Positions 59,757-64,000 of a DNA stretch of 64,000 bases are shown one piece after another. The translations under genes and the position numbers were made by a program. The notes beneath the pieces are model-generated. The model was not told the DNA's origin and ran no database searches. It was given only the letters and a program-made list of their open reading frames with translations. The stretch lies in the NCBI RefSeq assembly GCF_900105905.1, contig NZ_FNSV01000005.1, positions 1,922,001 to 1,986,000 of the forward strand. The letters run 5' to 3'. Position 1 is the stretch's first letter; every line of letters starts with the position of its first letter. Origin of the DNA: Rhodococcus koreensis (lineage in GTDB: Bacteria > Actinomycetota > Actinomycetes > Mycobacteriales > Mycobacteriaceae).

Positions 59757-61207
59757 TCGAGTTCTTCCTCCGCCTTTGCAAGAACAGCAAACTCCTCGTC
59801 GGGCGAATTGGCAACGAGGTGATGGCGGCTGTACAGGCCGAAGTACGCCATGAAGGCCGCGAACGCGATCAGCGTCCACAGTGCGGCGACCGGATCGACG
59901 AGGAACGTGGCGATCACCGCGGCGGCCGCGATGACCAGCGCGAACGATGTGGTGACGATGCCGCCGGGTGTGCGGTACGGCCGCTTCATCTCCGGCTCGC
60001 GCCTGCGGAGGACGATGTGGCTGACCATCATCAGCACGTAGCTGACGGCCGCGCCGAACACGGCCATGTTCAGCAGCATCGCGCCTTCACCGGTGAGCGA
60101 GAGTGCGAACCCGATGACACCCGGGACGATGAGTGCGAGCGTGGGCGCTTTCCGCGAGTTGGTGACCGACAGGTTCGTCGGCAGGTAACCGGCGCGGGAC
60201 AGCGCGAACGTCTGCCGCGAGTAGGCGTACATGATCGAGAAGAAGCTGGCGACGAGGCCGGCCAGGCCGATGTAGTTGACGACCTTCGCCGCGGTTCCGT
60301 CACCGAGCGCCTCGACCAGCGGATTCCCGGACGTCGACAGGCTCTCGGCACCCAGTGCTCCCGTCGCGAGGAACAGGACCGTGGCCCCCGTGACGATGAG
60401 GATGAGCATGCTGATGATGATTCCGCGCGGTACGTTCTTCTCCGGCTCGCGTGCCTCTTCGGCGGCCAGCGGCACGCCTTCGACGGCGAGGAAGAACCAG
60501 ATGGCGAACGGGACGGCCGCCCAGATGCCGAAAGCGCCGAACGGCAGGAAACTCGATGCCCCCGCTGCATCGGTCGGGGCGATGTCGGTGAGGTTGCCCG
60601 CGTCGAACAGCCCGATCGCGGAGACCGCGAAGATCACGAGCCCGACGAGTGCGATCGCCGTGATGACGAACATGGCTTTGAGCGCCTCGCCGGCGCCGGT
60701 CAGGTGGATTCCGATGAAGATCGCGTAGACCGCCAGGTACACCCACCACCCGTCGGTGATGCCGAACAGGTTCAGTGATTCGACGTAGCTGCCGATGAAC
60801 GTCGCGATGGCGGCGGGCGCGATCGCGTATTCGATGAGAATGGCGGTGCCGGTGGCGAATCCGCCCCACGGTCCGAGCGCCCGGCGGGCGAACGTGTAAC
60901 CGCCGCCCGCGGCGGGCAGGGCGGAGGACATCTCGGCCATCCCCAGCACCATGGCCAGGTACATGCCCGCGATGACGACGCCGGCGATCAGCAGTCCGCC
61001 GAATCCGCCCTCGGCCAGCCCGTTGTTCCATCCGGCGTAGTCGCCGGAGATCACGTAGCTGACGCCGAGGCCTGCGAGCAGCACCCAGCCCGCCGAACCC
61101 TTTCGGAGCGTGCGTTTTTCCAGATAGCTGTTGTCTTCGGAGTGGAAGTCGGCAGCATCGTGGTGTTTACCGGTTCCGGAATTCTTGGATGGTTCTACGA
61201 GTGACAT
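59753..61207 (-). CDS. eat: Ethanolamine permease (APC family)
   Basis: A 484-residue amino acid-polyamine-organocation permease with about 12 membrane segments and a hydrophilic N-terminus of ~35 residues. Marks of the Eat type include VSYVISGDYAGWNNGLAEGG in helix 1, EMSSALPAAGGGYTFARRAL in helices 2-3, WFFLAVEGVPLAAEEAREPE and YSRQTFALSRAGYLP. Overlap of its stop with the eutB start strongly supports ethanolamine as the substrate. It is the first gene of its operon; about 150 bp of upstream DNA carries a small palindrome that may bind a regulator. Confidence 0.92.
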   Translation of the reverse strand: MSLVEPSKNSGTGKHHDAADFHSEDNSYLEKRTLRKGSAGWVLLAGLGVSYVISGDYAGWNNGLAEGGFGGLLIAGVVIAGMYLAMVLGMAEMSSALPAAGGGYTFARRALGPWGGFATGTAILIEYAIAPAAIATFIGSYVESLNLFGITDGWWVYLAVYAIFIGIHLTGAGEALKAMFVITAIALVGLVIFAVSAIGLFDAGNLTDIAPTDAAGASSFLPFGAFGIWAAVPFAIWFFLAVEGVPLAAEEAREPEKNVPRGIIISMLILIVTGATVLFLATGALGAESLSTSGNPLVEALGDGTAAKVVNYIGLAGLVASFFSIMYAYSRQTFALSRAGYLPTNLSVTNSRKAPTLALIVPGVIGFALSLTGEGAMLLNMAVFGAAVSYVLMMVSHIVLRRREPEMKRPYRTPGGIVTTSFALVIAAAAVIATFLVDPVAALWTLIAFAAFMAYFGLYSRHHLVANSPDEEFAVLAKAEEELE

Positions 61208-61297
61208 TCCGTCCCCTACGTCGATCCGAATGTTGCCTCGCCGGCGCCGCGCGAGAGCGGTGCCGAACGGCCGAGGCCAATGGTGAATGAGCTGTGT

Positions 61298-61308
61298 ACA
61301 CGTCGTGT
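61298..61308. promoter_or_regulatory. Small palindrome upstream of the ethanolamine permease
   Basis: ACACG-T-CGTGT lies 91 bases before the eat start in the intergenic stretch after the DUF779 gene. It is a possible operator; ACGTG and CGACGT repeats follow it. Confidence 0.3.
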
Positions 61309-61360
61309 CAGCAAAACGTGACCACGACGTAAAAACCGCGGTCGCAGTGAACTTCGGGCG

Positions 61361-61903
61361 CTAGGGGCCCGGGCGGCGAGCGGGCACGGGACATGCGTCG
61401 ACGGCTTCGGCGACCACTTGCGGTTCGGGTGAGGGTGCGGGTCTCCAGCCCTGCTCCCACCGCTCGCCCACGATGACGTCCTCCGCGGCGAGGCTGGTGT
61501 TCTCCTCCGGGGTGAAGGCACGCGCACGGCTGAGGAAGCGCATGCCTTCCGGGCTTTCGAGGCTGAAGCCCGAACCGCGACCGGGCACCACGTCGAGCAC
61601 CAGCTGGGTGTGCTTCCACGCCTCGAACTGCGAACCGGAGATCCACACGGGCAGGGCATCGGCACCCTCGGGCCGGGTGGACGGGGTCTCCCCCACCCCG
61701 AGACGCAGGTCGAGGACACCGAGCAGCACGTCGCGGTCGCCGACGATGAATTCGCCGTCGGGGTAACACATCGGCGCGGACCCGTCGCAGCATCCGCCGG
61801 ATTGATGCATCATCAGCGCCCCGTGGGTACCGCCGAGGCGGCGGAGAAGCTCCACCGCCCCGGCGGTTGCCTTCAGGCGCTGAGGCGCCCGGGCTGCGTC
61901 CAT
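61361..61903 (-). CDS. DUF779 family protein (aldehyde dehydrogenase partner)
   Basis: A 180-residue protein matching the DUF779 family, usually encoded next to acetaldehyde dehydrogenases and of unknown biochemical role. The signature is MMHQSGGCCDGSAPMCYPDG, a Cys-rich loop that may bind metal or protect a thiol, followed by VWISGSQFEAWKHTQLVLDV and GRGSGFSLESPEGMRFLSR. After about residue 125 this copy carries a Pro/Arg/Glu-rich extension less typical of the family. The ATG shares one base with the dehydrogenase stop (TGATG), so the two proteins are made together. Confidence 0.88.
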   Translation of the reverse strand: MDAARAPQRLKATAGAVELLRRLGGTHGALMMHQSGGCCDGSAPMCYPDGEFIVGDRDVLLGVLDLRLGVGETPSTRPEGADALPVWISGSQFEAWKHTQLVLDVVPGRGSGFSLESPEGMRFLSRARAFTPEENTSLAAEDVIVGERWEQGWRPAPSPEPQVVAEAVDACPVPARRPGP

Positions 61904-63426
61904 CAGAAGAAGCCCTGAGCCTTCTGGGCGTAGCTGACCAGCAGGTTCTTCGTCTGCTGGTAGTGCTCGAGCATCATCAGGTGGTTCTCGCGGCCGATGC
62001 CGGACTGCTTGTAGCCACCGAACGCGGCGTGCGCCGGGTACTGGTGGTACGTGTTGGTCCACACGCGGCCGGCCTGGATGTCGCGGCCCGCCCGGTAGGC
62101 GACGCCGCCGTCGCGGGACCACACGCCGGCGCCGAGGCCGTACAGCGTGTCGTTCGCGATCTCGATGGCCTGGTCGTAATCCTTGAATGACGTGACCGAC
62201 ACGACGGGACCGAAGATCTCCTCCTGGAAGATCCGCATCTTGTTCTGACCGGTGAAGATGGTCGGCTGCACGTAGTAGCCGCCGGACAGGTCGCCGCCGA
62301 GTTCGGCGCGCTCACCACCGGTGATCACCTTCGCACCCTCGCCCTTGCCGATCTCGATGTACGACAGGATCTTCTCGAGCTGATCGTTGGAGGCCTGCGC
62401 GCCGATCATCGTGTCGGTGTCGAGCGGGTCGCCCTGGCGGACGGCCTTGGTGCGGATGGCCGCCATCGCGAGGAACTCGTCGAAGATGTCCTCCTGGATC
62501 AGCGACCGCGACGGGCAGGTGCACACCTCACCCTGGTTGAGGGCGAACATCGTGAAGCCCTCGAGCGCCTTGTCCTGGTAGTCGTCGTTGGACGACAGCA
62601 CGTCGGAGAAGAAGATGTTGGGGCTCTTGCCGCCGAGTTCGAGGGTGACGGGGATCAGGTTCTGGGACGCGTACTGCATGATGAGCCGGCCGGTGGTGGT
62701 CTCACCGGTGAACGCGATCTTCCGGATCCGCGGGCTCGAGGCGAGCGGCTTGCCCGCCTCGACACCGAAGCCGTTGACGATGTTGATCACACCGGCGGGC
62801 AGCAGGTCGCCGATGACGGAGATCAGGTGCAGGATCGACGCCGGAGTCTGCTCGGCGGGCTTGAGGACGACCGCGTTTCCCGCGGCGAGTGCGGGAGCAA
62901 GCTTCCACACGGCCATGAGGATCGGGAAGTTCCACGGGATGATCTGGCCGACGACGCCGAGCGGCTCGTGGAAGTGGTAGGCGACGGTGTCGGAGTCGAT
63001 CTCCGACAAGGCGCCTTCCTGCGCGCGGATCGCACCGGCGAAGTAACGGAAGTGGTCGATGGCCAACGGAATGTCGGCGTTCAGGGTCTCACGGATCGGC
63101 TTGCCGTTGTCCCAGGACTCGGCGAGCGCGATGGACTCGAGGTTCTCCTCGATGCGATCCGCGATCTTGTTCAGGATGATGGCGCGCTCGGCCACCGACG
63201 TCTTGCCCCAGGCCGGAGCCGCGGCGTGTGCGGCGTCGAGGGCGAGTTCGATGTCCTCGGACGTCGACCGCGCGACCTCACAGAACGGCTGCCCGGTGAC
63301 GGGGGTCGGATTCTCGAAGTACTGGCCCTTGACGGGCGCAACCCACTGGCCGCCGATCCAGTTGTCGTAACGCGATTGGAAGGACATGACGGCGTCGGGC
63401 GAACCCGGGCGGGCATACACGGTCAT
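61903..63426 (-). CDS. Acetaldehyde dehydrogenase (NAD, ExaC/AcoD-like)
   Basis: A 507-residue aldehyde dehydrogenase. Catalytic Cys302 is in [11 protein letters not shown], the general base Glu263 in LELGGKSPN, and the NAD pocket shows IIPWNFPIL and FTGETTTGR. The EVCTCPSR form is typical of the acetaldehyde/chloroacetaldehyde type. It should oxidise the acetaldehyde released by EutBC to acetate. It lies upstream of the ethanolamine operon with the DUF779 gene coupled to it, and downstream of a regulator that probably controls it. The ATG at 63426 has AGGGAG upstream; an internal Met at residue 14 is a possible alternative start. Confidence 0.93.
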   Translation of the reverse strand: MTVYARPGSPDAVMSFQSRYDNWIGGQWVAPVKGQYFENPTPVTGQPFCEVARSTSEDIELALDAAHAAAPAWGKTSVAERAIILNKIADRIEENLESIALAESWDNGKPIRETLNADIPLAIDHFRYFAGAIRAQEGALSEIDSDTVAYHFHEPLGVVGQIIPWNFPILMAVWKLAPALAAGNAVVLKPAEQTPASILHLISVIGDLLPAGVINIVNGFGVEAGKPLASSPRIRKIAFTGETTTGRLIMQYASQNLIPVTLELGGKSPNIFFSDVLSSNDDYQDKALEGFTMFALNQGEVCTCPSRSLIQEDIFDEFLAMAAIRTKAVRQGDPLDTDTMIGAQASNDQLEKILSYIEIGKGEGAKVITGGERAELGGDLSGGYYVQPTIFTGQNKMRIFQEEIFGPVVSVTSFKDYDQAIEIANDTLYGLGAGVWSRDGGVAYRAGRDIQAGRVWTNTYHQYPAHAAFGGYKQSGIGRENHLMMLEHYQQTKNLLVSYAQKAQGFF

Positions 63427-63504
63427 CGATAACTCCCTGGTGTCGTGAAACTCGGTGGAACTTTCTCGGTGTGACTCACAACACTAGGGACCGTACCGTT
63501 GCAA

Positions 63505-64000
63505 CTACGTTGCGTACTGCTGATCGAACAGATCGATCCTCGACTTGACCTGGGAATACAACGGGGAACGCGGATCGAGGCCCGCGAGGTACGCCTCCCA
63601 CGCGGCGACGTCCTCACGGCCGTGGACGGACGTGGTCCACTTGGCGAGCAACCGCTGATCGCCCTCCCGCAGCAATGCCGCCTGGACGCGGGCACGCAGT
63701 TCGCCGCGCAGGTCCTCGACGCCGGGCGCCTCCGACCCGGGTAGCACCGGACCCGAGTAGACGTCGAGGGCGGCGGCCAGCTCTCCGCGGTCCAGGGCCC
63801 CACGCACCTGCCGGACGTCCGACGTCAATTCGGTGAGCAGCCGGTACGGCCGCGAACCGAGGTTCGCGGGACCGAAAACCTTGCGCAGGCGCGACATCTC
63901 GGCACGAATGGTGACGGCGTCGAGTTCGTTCTCGTCGAGTAGCACCGCGAGCCGGTCGGAGCTCAGGCCCTCCGGATGCTCCGCCAGGAGCAGCAGGATT
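63505..64000 (-). CDS. Regulator upstream of the aldehyde dehydrogenase, C-terminal part (runs off window)
   Basis: The 164 visible codons give a winged-helix-like segment (ILLLLAEHPEGLSSDRLAVL, then VTIRAEMSRLRKVFGPANLG) and a helical tail with VRGALDRGELAAALDVYSGP, similar to the SARP/BTAD-like C-terminal part of actinobacterial GAF-domain regulators found next to aldehyde dehydrogenase genes. The N-terminal sensory part lies outside the window. The gene reads toward the dehydrogenase on the same strand, 78 bp upstream, and is probably its activator; the effector cannot be seen. Confidence 0.7.
   Translation of the reverse strand, partial: ILLLLAEHPEGLSSDRLAVLLDENELDAVTIRAEMSRLRKVFGPANLGSRPYRLLTELTSDVRQVRGALDRGELAAALDVYSGPVLPGSEAPGVEDLRGELRARVQAALLREGDQRLLAKWTTSVHGREDVAAWEAYLAGLDPRSPLYSQVKSRIDLFDQQYAT

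Overview
The window is high-GC actinobacterial DNA, most likely from Rhodococcus or a close relative in Nocardiaceae. The grounds are strong G/C bias at third codon positions, many 1-4 nt ATGA/GTGA gene overlaps, a leucine/itaconate catabolic block laid out like the mycobacterial accD1-accA1-fadE19-maoC-citE cluster, and a very large NRPS of the actinobacterial type. The species is inferred, not proven.

Region 1 (1-6183): the N-terminal part of a secreted lipase on the minus strand, then a divergent plus-strand operon. This encodes a chorismate-mutase-like 4-amino-4-deoxychorismate mutase, a fused PabA-PabB aminodeoxychorismate synthase, a TyrA-like dehydrogenase and an AurF-type di-iron N-oxygenase with all seven metal ligands. 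Together these should turn chorismate into 4-aminophenylpyruvate and then oxidise an aryl amine. An ECF41 sigma factor follows, behind a near-consensus ECF41 promoter of its own.

Region 2 (6184-41277): one 33.9 kb minus-strand gene for an 11,284-residue, nine-module NRPS that converges on the operon. Order: C-A-T-E / C-A-T / C-(A scar)-A-T / C-A-T / C-(A scar)-A-T / C-A-T / C-A-T / C-A-T-E / C-A-T-E. There is no thioesterase. Two A lineages alternate along the line, module 3 has a foreign-looking A domain, and modules 3 and 5 keep truncated A-domain remnants. Upstream is 1.2 kb without a supportable gene, carrying a 15/19 match to the IdeR/DtxR iron box. Regions 1 and 2 look like one aryl-amine/nitro-aryl nonribosomal peptide cluster; that link is inferred from position.

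Region 3 (41278-50133): acyl-CoA carboxylase beta and alpha subunits, acyl-CoA dehydrogenase, MaoC hydratase, CitE-like lyase and acetoacetyl-CoA synthetase, mostly translationally coupled, with a divergent TetR regulator and a palindromic operator candidate. This fits leucine (and possibly itaconate) degradation to acetyl-CoA and acetoacetate, with acetoacetate re-activated by a synthetase.

Region 4 (50112-53684): a large hairpin overlapping the tetR stop, a GlsB/YeaQ membrane protein, a NarL-type two-component system divergent from an HbpS/GlcG-like exported protein (resembling SenS-SenR-HbpS), and a small ankyrin protein.

Region 5 (53696-64000): a fatty acyl-CoA synthetase, an MHS-family transporter, an unassigned winged-helix protein, and ethanolamine use without a microcompartment (permease, EutB, EutC coupled by overlaps; then aldehyde dehydrogenase plus DUF779 protein behind a regulator cut off at the window edge).
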